From Cyclina sinensis (taxonomy: Eukaryota > Mollusca > Bivalvia > Venerida > Veneridae), in NCBI GenBank assembly GCA_012932295.1, contig JAAONU010000112.1:97495-161494 (forward strand): a stretch of DNA of 64,000 bases, read 5' to 3'. Within the stretch, counting starts at the first letter, position 1; each line of letters opens with the position of its first letter. Below are positions 35,501-45,523 of this stretch, in pieces. The notes beneath the pieces are model-generated. The model searched no databases and was not told where the DNA came from. It saw only the letters and a list, made by a program, of their open reading frames with translations. A program made the position numbers and the translations under genes.

Positions 35501-38500
35501 ATATTATTTTACTGTTTAAAGGAGTGGTTGAAAATGATCAGAAGATGAAGTGCATTATATTGAGGCTACTCCAAGGAAAAGGTCACACCCATTCTTCTTC
35601 AGGGTTTTCACTTCAGAGGCACTAAAGCCCAGATCCTTAAAAAAGGGTCATGATAAGATTTTGATATTAGTAAGGGGGTCATCAGTGTTATTCTTACAGT
35701 GCTTGTTCTCAGTTTCTTAGAGACACCATTGTGATAAATTAAATTCATCAGGGTTCGGTAAAATTAGGTGACTTGAAAATGATCAGCAGCAATTATTTGT
35801 TTTCTGTTGGTCATTTCTAATTACAATTTTTATAGCACGTACTTTCATACCAGTAAATAGTTAGGCCCAAGATGAATAACAGACAAGCCTAGTATGTACA
35901 AATGTAATGTTTGTTTAAAAAGCCATGCACTTTCTTGACAGAATGGCAATGACCAAACAAGACGGCGTCTGGCAGTTTATTGTCTGAAAGACGCCATTTT
36001 GCCCATACGTCTGCTTGACAAACTGATGTGTGTCATAAACTACATGGAAATGGCAAGGGTAACTGGTGTCCCACTCACATACCTGCTGTCCAGAGGTCAA
36101 CAGATCAAGGTCATTTCACAACTTCTCAGAAAGGTAAACATCAAAGTTTGTTAATTGGATACAGTTTGTAGATGTTGCAGGCCATTTAATTTTGTCTGAT
36201 TTTTTTCAGGCATCAGTATGGTGTATGTTTAATGAAATATGCCTTTTTCTCAGTAATACATGAATTTCTATAGAAATGTTGTTGACCTTTGTAAGTCGTT
36301 TAACACTTGCTCAGCTGGTATTGTTTTCCTTTCGTAACTTTATTTTTTGTGGCAATATTTTGATTATGACCAGTAAATTCTTAAAGAAGTATTTATAGTA
36401 TATATCAATGTTTAGATATAACTAGAAAAACAGAGAATTTATAGTTTTGTTTCCATCGTTACACTGTCATGAAAATATCTACAGGCGAAAGAACAGGATT
36501 TATTGATACCAGCCCAGAAGATTGACCCAGGGGAGGAATATGAGGGCGCTACTGTGATTGAACCTCTGAAAGGGTAATATTGCCTCATATTATATGTAGT
36601 AATATTCTGCCTGATTTAAAATGTTATGATTTGCCTTTATATTACAAGGAATAATTAAAAGTTTCTTAATTAAGAAGTTTAATCTTGATTAACACTTTTG
36701 AAATAGACAAGCTAGAAGAAAACTGAAGATTTTTTTAAGATATAGGCAAAATCCTTTTGAACAAAACACAAGAAAAAAATACCTTGAAATTACTGTGAAA
36801 ATATATCTTTGTCTCTTCATTATTTTTTTCCTATGAAGGAAAGATGTGACATGACCAAAATGTGATTCTAGCCAAAAAAAAGTGATATGGAATGTCTGTC
36901 ACTAATTTAAAGAAGCATGGTTCAGCTGTAATGAAGTAGGTTTGCTTAGAATGACTGATGGATTTCTTTTAATCACTTGTCAGTTTCTAGTATTAACAAG
37001 GTTTAGTTCTTTACAGGGATAGTTTGCTTGCAAACTAATTTCACAGTCAGTTCAGTTTGACATTCTTACAAACTTCCATCCATAATACAGATCAGTGCAT
37101 CTGAAAAATATCACCCTTTTGTTGTATTCCAACTCCTGCTAACTGGGTCATTAGAAGTGTGGAAAACCAAAGCTATAGACTACTGAGCCAAAGAATCTAT
37201 TCCCTGATGGAGACTAACTAACTATCTGAGTTTATTTATTGTCGGTACTGGTTTCCCATTTGATCGACGCCCCCTGCAGAGGTCAGTTATTTTATGTTTT
37301 GGGGGATAGTGCAAGATACAGAAAGCAACCCATTCAAGAGACACCCCTGGTTCTTTCACATGCTTAGTGTACAGCACTGATACATGGGACCTCGGTTTAA
37401 TGTCTCATCCAAAAGACAATTAGTAATGTTAGTGGAGGAGTGGGGGATCGATCTCACGGTTTCATGTCCAGCCCATTACCCCTGGACTTCTGAATCACTC
37501 CCCTAATGCAGTTGTTTTAATTGATGCAAACTCAGGTTGGTGTGCACTCGACCATAACAATATACAGTTTATTATATAATATACCTTCTTTTATTTCAGA
37601 TATTATGACATGCCTATAGCAACATTAGATTTCTCATCACTGTATCCATCCATCATGATGGCACATAATCTGTGTTATACCAGCCTGCTCAACCAAAACA
37701 CAATCAGTAAAGAAGGGTAAGATTTAATTATTTCTTTTGCACGATAAATAATCAAACAGAGACCTATCCAGTCTTAATGACTTGGTTCATCTTGAGGATG
37801 TTACATCTACATGAAAGAAAGGCATTCCTTCAAGCAGGTCTTCAGTGCACATAGGTTTAATAGTGCTACTTTTACTACAGTGATAAAAAATTTGGTAGAT
37901 TTTGATTTAGACTACTTGTATTTAACTGGGGTTAGGATCTCTAGTGAAATTTGGAGGCGCTTAAAAGTAGGATATTTTAAAATTTAAAAGATTTTTTTGT
38001 TCACAGGTTGACTCCAGACCAGTACATCAAAACACCATCCAGTAACCTATTTGTGAAGGCATCTGTCAGAAAAGGTCTCCTGCCCGAAATTCTGGAACAC
38101 CTCCTGACTGCGAGAAAGAAGTAAGTCTCATTCATCGAGTGAACACCATATTTGATATTTTCACGAGTGGCGCAGCTTCGAGTGAAAATATCAACATATG
38201 GTGTTCACCAGATGAAATAAATTCCCATCTTCCACTAAAAAACAAACAAATTTTCTTTTTATTTTATGCCAACACGTCAAAAATGGGTATTTTATGACAT
38301 TTTTAATCAGGGCCTTCAATAAATTCCCCATGGTGAGCCCCAAATCAGTTAATGCGTACTTTGGTTACTCCGCACAAAAAAAAAGTGCAGACAATCTCCA
38401 ATACATATGATAACTTTACTTCTGCTGAAATAAACTGAATACACTTTCATCAAATAACATTTATTTTTCTCTACACAGTTTATCAATATTTATTGAATTT

Positions 38501-41500
38501 TAGCCATACATACTTTAATTATAAAAGCGGATTAATACCGAGTAATATTCAATCAATTGAATTGAAAGTCGGCCATATTGGATATTGTCCATGTGAGTTA
38601 TGTAAACAAATCAGACATTTTAAATAGTTTAAGGCGAATTTCATCATTGTTCACAACTAGTTAGGCTCAGGAATTCAATATTATAATTGGATTTAACAAG
38701 GTAAATAAATTTCACTCGCTGTCACTGTCTGAAATACAGCGGATTCTCTTGTATTTACGTGGTGGGGAAATTCCTGAAGTTTCATCAAGCAGTAGTTCCG
38801 GCACAAACAGTGTATTATCAAAATGGTAATTTCACTGATTCAAAACAGTGGATTATCACTTTTATCTCACTGATATTTCCCTATATTTCATTGGTAGGCA
38901 TAAAATAAATGCATATCTCTTTATTCAGCACTTGTTCATGTATTATATAAGAAGTTTGGAAATTTTTAAATAATGAATGATCTTTTTACAGGGTGCTGCT
39001 TGAAAATTTTACCTGTGCTTTTTTAGTGTTAAAAGATTAAGATGGAGTGATTTTGTTTAAAATTTATTTTTCAGTGCTAATGCATAAACACTTTCATTTG
39101 AAGTAATGGAATCTTGTGAGATTCATACAAGCAGTTTTACCCTATCGGATTGATCCAAAGTTTCATTTTCAACACCCAAGCTTAGAAAAATTGTCTTTTA
39201 AAATTGAAATTTTATAAACCAAGATGATTGAGAGATTTAAAAGAGCTGCTTGCACACATTTTATTTACTTACCATTTAAATTTTGTAATTCTCAGGGCTA
39301 AAGCTGATCTCAAAAATGAGACTGACCCATTTAAGAAGAAGGTGTTAGATGGTCGGCAATTGGCCTTGAAGATCAGTGCCAACTCTGTGTATGGTTTTAC
39401 TGGTGCTCAAGTCGGGAAATTACCATGCTTAGAAATTTCCCAGGTAAACCATTTACATTGAAAAGTCAAAATTATGCCTAGGTATTGAAAAGTGATTATG
39501 AGAGAGAACAGATGTATTATTTTGAACAGATTAACCAAGATCTAGGAGACCCCTCCCACCTTTGAAAGCAGAGTTTCTGATAGCGCTATCTATTTTTTCT
39601 GTGGCCCACTTTGGCAACTTCATGATTTCATGTTATTCTTTGACACAGATTGAATGTCATATTATGTCCAAAAAAAAAAAAAAACCCCAAAAAAACGACT
39701 GTAGTTCAGTATCTTTGCAATCATTGTAGCTATGAAAATAGTGAGGGCAAAGGGCAAAAAATAAACATAATCCAAATGTAAAAATATCCAAGACTTGCTT
39801 TTCAAGTGCTGGACCTGTTTCATGTTTGATATTTCAGAGTGTAACCGCTTTCGGTCGTACAATGATTGAACAGACCAAGAACTATGTTGAAGAAACCTAC
39901 ACAGTGGAAAATGGATACAAACACAATGCAAAGGTAGATCGGATTTCGTGTTCACTCTGTCAAATGTTTTCAAAACATCTACATTTTGACATAGAACTTT
40001 GATGTGAATTCTTGGAAGGACCAGATATGTTCTAAATATAGGATCATTTATGTATTAATCCAGGTATAGAAAAAAGAAATAAATAAAGTAAAAGAAAATG
40101 AATTGTCATAAAGTAACTGCCTGGCTTGTGGATAAGTCTCTCACTTGCTAAATGTTGCCTGGAGTATGAATTAAATCCGAGTTTCCTTCTAGTTCAGAAA
40201 TAACTTACCACGTAATAATTCAGTCACAAAAAAGTATGTGTACTCAAATTTATACAGACAGATTATAATGTTTGTTTCAGCTCTTTGACTTGCTTTACAA
40301 TAATTTTAGTTCACTTACATGTATTAACTTACCAGTTTTTGTGTCACCTGCTACAAAGTAGCCGTGACATATAGGGATCACTTCTCCGTCGTCTGTCTGT
40401 CCTTCCGTCCTGTCCCTCCATCACAAAACTTGTCTGGACCTCTCCTCAGAAACTGCTGGTGCGATTTCATCCAAACTTTACAGGAATGATCAGTACCAAG
40501 TCTAGTTGTGCATATCGTCGGCCTTTTCCAGTCCAATGATTTTTGTGAGTTATGGCCCTTTTATGATTTTTATTTTTAAAGTTTGTCCGGACTACTTCTT
40601 TTATACTACTAATGCAATTTGAATAAAATTTTACAGGATTGATCAGTACCTAGAGTTCTTGCGCATACCTAACGGGTTTTTCGGTTGAATGATTTTGGCT
40701 GAGTTATGGCCCTTGAATGAAAAAAGCTTTTTGGCCAAATAATGAATTTTGTGTAGCAGGCTTCACAGTAGTTGCGACATGCGAGAAAGTAGCCATGACA
40801 TATAGGGATCACTTCCCCATCATCTGTCTGTCTGTCCGTCCGTCCTGTCTGTCTGTGCATTACAAAACTTGTCCGGACTACTCCTCAGAAACTACTGGTG
40901 CGATTTCATCCAAACTTTACAGGAATGATCAGTACCAAGTCTAGTTATGCATATCATGAGCATTTTCCAGTTCAGTGATTTTGTCAGAGTTATGGCACTT
41001 TAATGATTTTTATCTTTAAAGTTTGTCCGGACTACTTCTCTTATACTACTAAAGCAATTTAATGAAATGTTACAAGATAGTTCTGTACCTCAAGTACTTG
41101 CGCATGTCTTACAGGTTTTTTGGTTGAATGATTTTTGGCTTAGTTATGGCCCTTGAATAAAAAATGCATTTTAGCCTAAAAACTGTCCAATCACCTCTCA
41201 ATACTACTGTTTAATTGGCTATCATCAAGAAACACATGTGATTACTGATGGCCCTTGTTTTTTCTGAAAACATGTAGTCATTTACCACTTTTTGGCACAT
41301 TATTTCTATTTGTAGGTAATCTATGGTGACACAGATTCTGTAATGTGTAAGTTTGGTGTGTCCACAGTGGAGGATGCCATGAAGCTCGGACAGCAGGCTG
41401 CTGAGTACATCTCCAGCAAATTTGTTCAACCTATCAAACTGGAATTTGAAAAGGTAAAACTAAGGAGAATCAAGTTTCTTGATGCCTGGTTCACACAAAT

Positions 41501-44500
41501 ATCTAGGTTGTAGAGCAACATTAGTTAATGATGAAAAGATTTGACAGGTCGGGAAAATCTACAACAGTGCTTTCTACATTATGTAAAAAAAAAAAGCCTT
41601 GAAAAGTCTTACTGCAACATGCTTATGTTGGATTAAATCTTTACTTTCCTGTATGAACATTGGCTGTTAATATGTTCTTCACAAAATGTAGATCACCACT
41701 TTTCTTTGTGAACATTGACTATTAACCTGTACCACCAAAAAGTAACTCTTTACTTTTCTGTGTGAACATTGGCCATTAACCTATCACCCACAAAAAGTAG
41801 CTGTACTTTTCAATGTTAACATCCGCCATTAACCCTTACTCCATATAAACGCATTTTTGCGCATGTGCGACCAGTGTAGATCCAGATCAGCCGGCACATC
41901 TGTGCTGTCAGATCAGGATCTGCACTGGTCGCTTTGTAGTCAGATATAGCCTAATGAAACAAAAGGCGAACAGTGTAGATCCTGATCAGACGGCACAGAT
42001 CTGCACTGTTCGCCTAAGCCATAAAGGTGTATATATGGAGGAAAGGGTTAACATGCTCCACACAAAAATTAGCTCTCTACTTTTCTGCATGAAATGTAGA
42101 ACTACATTATGACCTTCTGATATTTACAGGTGTATTTCCCTTACCTGCTGATCAACAAGAAGAGGTATGCGGGACTGTACTGGACAAATCCGGAGAAGTA
42201 CGACAAGATGGACTGTAAGGGTCTGGAGACTGTTCGTCGAGATAACAGTCCGCTTGTATCCGACCTCATCAACCAGTGTCTGAAACTCATGCTTATAGAG
42301 AGGTAAAAATTAATTATCACTCTGGAAGTGAACTGTATATAATAAGTATATTGATTTGTTAAACAGTTATGCATAGTTTCAAAAATCTTTCAGTATTGTA
42401 ATTTATGAAAGAGAGAACTTATTTGAAGATAGGCATTTGAAGTCTGTAGAACTGGAAGACATATTTGAATTTATGGAAAAATGGTAGAGTGAATAACAAC
42501 AGGTAACAATTTGTAAGCAGCTTCATGATACTAGAGACATGATGATAAGTAATTGTACACAGCAGAAAGCATAGGTGTAGGGATATTAATGCAGTGATAG
42601 CTGAAAGTAAAAAATCTTAAGTTACTTCCAAGACCTGTTTTAATGGGAAAAAAAGCAAAATGTTGATATAGCTGTTAGATGTTTTCGAAGATAATTTACA
42701 TAAATTTGGTCAAGAAACCCCTAAAATTGAAGCATGTCTCCATTTACTGTGTGTGAAAATATTCTATAATTCTGTATTTGTATGCTTAGGAACCCCGACG
42801 GAGCCATAGAATATGCTAAACAGACCATATCAGACTTGCTGTGTAACAGAATAGACATATCACAGCTGGTTATAACAAAAGAGCTGACCAAGACGGAGGA
42901 AGAGTACGCTGGCAAACAAGCGCACGTTGAGCTAGCCAACAGGTTAGTTTTGTGGAGTTCAGTGTATAGTAGATCTTGTTGCAGCATTTCAGTTTCCCTA
43001 CAGAAGTAGATAATCTGAATAAAGAGGTGTTGGTCATAGATTGAAAATAGGTTTTCAAAGGTATGGGAGTTTAGGGGAGATGGTGAAAAAGAAGTTTGAT
43101 CAGAGATGTTGAAGTTTCAGGAAATGAGGGGAAAAACAAAATGCCTTAATTATAGTATATTTGTGAAACTGAGTAGAAAAGTCGAAATTCATGGTTGTGA
43201 ATTTATTTTTTTCAGAATGCGGAAACGGGACCCAGGCAGTGCCCCTCAGCTAGGAGACAGAGTCCCCTATGTGATTATAGCTGCTGCCAAAAACACAGCT
43301 GCTTATCTCAAGTCTGAGGTAAGTTGTTCAGCAATCACACATGCTTCTCCTTATCATTTATGATTGATTAAAATAATGTCTTTGAAAACATGACTATCAG
43401 TTTATTAATATTTTTATATCTTTTAAATAACCATAAAAATCTAAAAAATATTTAAGTACCTGCAGTCATGTTTTCAGTGATTCAGTCTCAGTTTTTTTTT
43501 TAACCTGAGCTGTCTTAGTGGTTAAAGTATTTATGTTATTAACTAGAAAGTTGAATGTTTTGCAAGGTTTTATCACTTTAAAGATTAAGTATACATTTGT
43601 GTTGATGGAGTTGCACGGGTTGTGTCTGTGGTCATTGTAGATGACTTCAAATCACTTAACCTCTTTACTCCTCCCAATGAATTTTAACTTTATTCCGTGA
43701 GTACAATAACTAAATTGTATGTTTATTATTAAAATTTTGGTTGCTATATTATGTTTCAGGACCCTATATATGTGTTGGAGAACAACATACCCATAGATAC
43801 ACAATACTACCTTGACAATCAACTGTCGAAACCCTTGCTGAGAATATTTGAGCCTGTTATAGGGGAGAAGAAAGCCGAGTCTGTTTTGCTCAGTAAGTAT
43901 TTACACGTCGATTTCCTTGTTAAGAAAATTCATTTACTTAATAACTGAAATTTACCTAATTTGACCCCAAAAAATCACATATTATATAAACTTCTTTCTT
44001 ATAGTCATTAGACCATGGAACAGTCTGCCCATTATATCTATTTGTACAAACGTTCTTTTCAGAGGGTGATCATACCAGAACAAAGACTGTGGTTACAGCC
44101 AAGGTAGGAGGGTTGATGGCATTTGCCAAGAAGAAGAGTTCGTGTATAGGATGCAAAGTTCCCCTTGATGACAATGGTACATATCTGTCATGTCATGTCA
44201 CTATCTTTAACATGAATTATTATATGTTGTTTATCATGTCATTTTTTTAGCATTATCATGTCATTGTATCATGTCATGTTATTGTGCCCCCATTAATTGA
44301 GCTCTAAGATTTGCTCTTGTCCATCTGTCTGTCCGAAAATGTGTTGCACGCTCAGCCAACACTTTTACACTTAAGGTGAAGGGATATGTATCGGCAAGTA
44401 AAATTGTGTATCTTTTCATTTTCATTTCCATTCCCGGCCATCCCCATCCACCCACCCCGACCACTAGTGTCATATTTCTAGTTTTATCATTACGTCTTTT

Positions 44501-45523
44501 GGTTTTTGTAATGTCATATATTATGTCAGCTTGTTACTATAATGTATCATGTTACTGCATTATCATATTATGTCATCTATGTAAAATAATGTCATGTCAC
44601 CTTGTAAGATTTTACTTCCACCTTTTAATTATGATGATTTTGTCACTGTCCTTACACAAACCATATCAAGGAATCCCCTGGCTTTTGAAAATCCTTTGCT
44701 GATGTTTTTCGCCGACTCATTACAACTTTTTCACCATTGTACTGAAATTTCTCTTCAAAACCTCTTAATGCTTTATTAAAACACTGTTTTGACCAATGAA
44801 AAGTCTAGATTTGATCATTTGTTATATTTCTGTGCTATAACAGGAGCTGTTTGCAAGCACTGTAAGACGAGGGAGTCGGAAATTTATCAGAAAGAAATTT
44901 CCACAATTAATGCATTGGAGGAGAAGTTTTCAAGGCTGTGGACACAGTGTCAGAGGTGTTCAGGAAGTCTTCATGAGGATGTGCTGTGCACAAGGTGGGT
45001 CTTTTATTACCAGTCTGGTTATAAACTTACAGCTTGTGAGGAGTTCGAACATTCTTGGATTTCATTTTGAATAGTCAGGAATAGATATTTAGGAATCTTA
45101 TTTATTGTGTTACTAAAATTAGAAACAGTTTTTGGTGAAGAAAAATAAATGAATGTCTTTTCATTAATAAATCTCGGGAATGCTGTAGTCGTTTTAATTG
45201 TAATGTTATCTTAGATATTAAATGCTTTCGACTTTCGAAGAAAATAGGCACGTGTAAAATGAAATAGGTTTGAGTATAATTTAAAAGTTGCATACATATA
45301 ATCCTTACCTTTGCAGATTGAAGTATGTTGGTATGTACTATTTTGTTAACCATGTATCTTATTTTTCCTTTTGGAAAAAAAAGAATAGTTCAGTTTGACT
45401 CAGTAAAGGAATATTTTTTTTTTCAGTCGGGATTGTCCAATATTTTACATGCGAAAAAAAGTACAGAAAGATCTTGCTGATCAAGATAAACTTATCCTGA
45501 GGTTTGGGGCTCCGGAGTGGTAG
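18575..45523 (+). CDS. POLD1: DNA polymerase delta catalytic subunit (24 coding exons)
   Basis: Family B polymerase: lagging-strand synthesis and 3'-5' proofreading at the nuclear replication fork, with PCNA and the small delta subunits. Exons: 18575-18657, 25913-25995, 29107-29223, 30513-30685, 31600-31693, 32346-32514, 33600-33844, 34288-34454, 34804-35049, 35344-35454, 35942-36133, 36485-36573, 37600-37716, 38007-38120, 39296-39443, 39838-39933, 41316-41453, 42130-42302, 42790-42942, 43216-43318, 43760-43892, 44063-44176, 44844-44994, 45427-45523. Every junction is GT/AG and phases agree, giving 3306 nt, 1101 residues plus TAG (vertebrate POLD1 about 1107). The start [10 protein letters not shown] matches the position and basic, Pro/Gly-rich character of the family N-terminus. 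An acceptor-like AG at 18553-18554 suggests a noncoding exon further upstream, not located. All catalytic and metal-binding residues are present and there is no frameshift or stop. Intron 1 (7.3 kb) and introns 2-3 are heavily invaded by repeats. Confidence 0.96.
18762..19462. mobile_element. Foldback element with ~100-130-bp inverted arms (POLD1 intron 1)
   Basis: The left arm (about 18762-18900: ACCGGTATCAACC, CTTTCCATTACC, ATTTCATACAT, GAAGTATTTTCGAGTGGAAA) recurs reverse-complemented at about 19297-19462 (TTTCCACTCGAAGATACTTC, ATGTATGAAAT, ATAATGGAAAG, GGTCGATTCGGG). The interior has two diverged direct copies of AGTTTTTACNAGAGAAAGAAAAYTGGC (near 18933 and 19111, broken by variants). It carries no transposase. 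The small frames inside are not genes. Confidence 0.6.
19731..21156. mobile_element. TA-flanked DNA transposon remnant, 18-bp perfect terminal repeats (POLD1 intron 1)
   Basis: ATACCGTAAAAATTCTAT (19731-19748) is perfectly inverted at 21139-21156. The outermost TA pairs fit a TA target duplication as made by Tc1/mariner/pogo elements. Next to both ends lies CTCTAATAAACGCCCACCCCC, broken by small differences. The interior (1.4 kb) has a 22-bp C-run but no recognisable transposase, so it is non-autonomous. Confidence 0.8.
20465..20511 (+). promoter_or_regulatory. CRE palindrome flanked by inverted CCAAT boxes, inside a transposon
   Basis: TGACGTCA (20470-20477), the full cAMP-response-element palindrome, is preceded by ATTGG and followed about 30 bp later by GATTGG. 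The cluster lies within the TA-flanked element in POLD1 intron 1. It may be the element's own promoter or chance. Confidence 0.3.
22035..23401 (+). mobile_element. Tigger/pogo-like transposon remnant (POLD1 intron 1)
   Basis: ATACACTCGGACCCCGTTA at the left matches the reverse complement of the right end (ATACACTGGGACCCCGTTA) at 18 of 19 positions, with TA at the outer edge. A C-run then an A-run follow the left end (about 22089-22156). Two direct copies of a ~339-bp block (about 22197-22535 and 22536-22862) lie inside. Near 22922-22977 the plus strand reads [11 protein letters not shown] then a stop, resembling the (K/R)QxTITDFF tail ending many Tigger transposases. Most of the transposase is gone. 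Confidence 0.75.
23936..24005 (+). mobile_element. tRNA-like SINE head
   Basis: GGTCAGTGGTTAGTATC (A-box-like) is followed about 30 bp later by GGGTTCAAATC (B box GGTTCNANNC), the internal polymerase III promoter layout of tRNA-derived SINEs. A full tRNA cloverleaf cannot be drawn. It abuts the minisatellite that starts at 24034. Confidence 0.55.
24034..25760. repeat. 1.7-kb minisatellite, 25-bp unit with 688-bp higher-order repeat (POLD1 intron 1)
   Basis: About 69 units (array length divided by 25) with the core CTTAAGCCACACATGCC followed by one of three 8-bp endings: TCAGATGT, CCAGTTGT or TCTGATGT. A shortened unit series (ACACATCTTGAGCCAGAAATG) occurs at 24271 and again at 24959. The variant order is nearly the same after each, so a 688-bp block has been duplicated (24271-24958, and 24959 to about 25640). 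Because 25 is not a multiple of 3 the array is not protein coding. Confidence 0.95.
26062..26275. mobile_element. piggyBac-type MITE, 214 bp (POLD1 intron 2)
   Basis: TTAACCCTTCACCTGCTG at the left and CCAGCAGGTTAAGGGTTAA at the right are inverted. The outer TTAA is the target duplication characteristic of piggyBac, and the inner terminus starts CCC. The interior has a hairpin (TAGGGCCTGGTCAGACTGC against GCAGGCTGGCCTGGCTCTA, imperfect). No transposase. Confidence 0.75.
26855..27135. repeat. Two tandem copies of a ~147-bp dispersed repeat (POLD1 intron 2)
   Basis: The block CTTGTCCGGAGAATAACTTG ... CACTATTTGCACA is repeated as CTTGTCTGGAATATAACTTA ... CACTATTTGCACA, with about 10 percent differences. 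Confidence 0.75.
27240..29030 (+). repeat. Forward array of the ~160-165-bp dispersed repeat (POLD1 intron 2)
   Basis: Units start at each TCTTGTCTGAAACCACAAGG (about 27436, 27600, 28293, 28459, 28623 and later). Each continues through CTTAAGATTTGGTATGTAGC, ATTGTCTAGTGGACCTCTAC, CAAATTATGCCC and a GCCCCGGGGGTCAATTGATT-like block. One unit is split by a 519-bp insertion (27719-28237). The same unit is found reversed at 2380-3480 and 6990-7640, and forward at 47040-47200. Confidence 0.85.
27719..28237. mobile_element. hAT-like miniature element nested in the ~160-bp array, CCCCG duplication
   Basis: The left end CAGCGCTTCTCATCC and the right end (reverse complement CAGGGCTTTTCATC) are inverted. 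CCCCG stands directly outside both ends (27714-27718 and 28238-28242) as a 5-bp target duplication. Near the left end TGGCCGA-TAT-TCGGCCA forms a hairpin, followed by a CCCAATCCG and TTTTTTCCC layout like that of the element at 14201-15070. The two are members of one family. Confidence 0.7.
29319..30210 (+). mobile_element. TTTTAGCTCACCTGAG repeat element (POLD1 intron 3)
   Basis: Starts with TTTTAGCTCACCTGAGCAC, itself a hairpin with GTGCTCATGGTGAGCT, and ends with the inverted CTCAGGTGAGCACTTTGG. Between them lies one ~160-bp-type unit and three ~115-bp units of GTGACCTACTTTTTTGTT ... GAAATTTGGACCAT. Another copy of the left end is at 46939. Widespread in bivalves from memory. Confidence 0.7.
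30847..31031. mobile_element. 185-bp CAGGG-ended MITE with ATTTAAA duplication (POLD1 intron 4)
   Basis: CAGGGTTTCCATTTGACCCC at the left and GTGAAACCCCTG at the right are inverted. ATTTAAA lies directly outside each end (30840-30846 and 31032-31038). The termini and a 7-bp duplication are close to hAT behaviour (usually 8 bp). Confidence 0.65.
31961..32117. repeat. Five tandem copies of a 33-34-bp unit (POLD1 intron 5)
   Basis: The unit AAGGAAATTTGATACCTTAA followed by TTTATATAATTTG recurs at 31961, 31994, 32028, 32061 and 32094 almost unchanged, so the expansion is recent. Noncoding, 230 bp upstream of exon 6. Confidence 0.9.
32811..33200 (+). repeat. GCCCCTGAAGGGAGG dispersed repeat, two ~130-bp units (POLD1 intron 6)
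   Basis: Starts ATGCCCCTGAAGGGAGGCAT, then GTCCGTCCGTC, then two units of AACATTGGCCATAAC ... TTCATACTTGGACACAA ... GACCTTGACCCC, ending in AAAGCACCACTTCTGGGGCA. A larger copy stands at 47640-48560. Confidence 0.75.
33600..36133 (+). CDS. POLD1: POLD1 exons 7-11: 3'-5' exonuclease domain
   Basis: Exo I is at the end of exon 7 ([12 protein letters not shown]314 and E316). Exo II is in exon 9 ([13 protein letters not shown]400). Exo III is in exon 11 ([10 protein letters not shown]509 and D513). These are the four metal-binding carboxylates and the tyrosine required for proofreading, each offset by about two residues from the mammalian numbering as I recall it. Exons 9-11 join in phase 0. Confidence 0.95.
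36485..42942 (+). CDS. POLD1: POLD1 exons 12-19: polymerase palm and fingers
   Basis: Motif A ([14 protein letters not shown]; catalytic D600) is in exon 13. The fingers helix with motif B ([12 protein letters not shown]) is in exon 15. Motif C (YGDTDS; D753 and D755) is in exon 17. The KKRYAGL basic motif contacting primer-template is in exon 18. Exon 19 gives the conserved [15 protein letters not shown] block. The palm is therefore complete and predicted to be active. Confidence 0.95.
37230..37505. repeat. Dispersed repeat-like segment (POLD1 intron 12)
   Basis: GTTTCCCATTTGATCGACGC ... CATGGGACCTCGGTTTAATG ... GGAGTGGGGGATCGATCTCA resembles a family I recall as dispersed in molluscs. Only one copy is in this window, so the call is tentative. 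Confidence 0.3.
40360..41190 (+). repeat. Two tandem copies of a ~418-bp dispersed repeat (POLD1 intron 16)
   Basis: GTAGCCGTGACATATAGGGA at about 40371 recurs at about 40790 as GTAGCCATGACATATAGGGA. Each copy holds CTGTCTGTCCGTCCGTCC-like tracts and two ~170-bp subunits (GTTTGTCCGGACTACTTCT, TTATGGCCCTT). Small frames across it are artefacts. Confidence 0.8.
41829..42051. mobile_element. piggyBac-type MITE, 223 bp, with two internal hairpins (POLD1 intron 17)
   Basis: TTAACCCTTACTCCATATA at the left is inverted as TATATGGAGGAAAGGGTTAA at the right, with TTAA target sites. Inside, GCGACCAGTGTAGATCC pairs with GGATCTGCACTGGTCGC, and GGCGAACAGTGTAGATCC pairs with AGATCTGCACTGTTCGCC. The ends are related to those of the MITE at 26062. 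Confidence 0.8.
43216..45523 (+). CDS. POLD1: POLD1 exons 20-24: thumb and C-terminal cysteine modules
   Basis: Exons 20-21 encode the thumb ([23 protein letters not shown]). CysA is split across exons 22-23 (C1009, C1012, C1023, C1026), the zinc module linked in this family to PCNA contact. CysB is split across exons 23-24 (C1055, C1058, C1068, C1073); in family B polymerases it binds a 4Fe-4S cluster and the B subunit (POLD2). The protein ends RFGAPEW, close to the usual family terminus. Confidence 0.94.

Noticed and set aside
39228..39461. Separate small gene of 77 residues
   Set aside because: It is POLD1 exon 15 plus intron sequence read through upstream of the acceptor at 39295.
18575..45523. 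POLD1 as a pseudogene because of repeat-filled introns
   Set aside because: All 24 exons keep frame, splice sites and catalytic residues; intron repeats alone do not argue against function.
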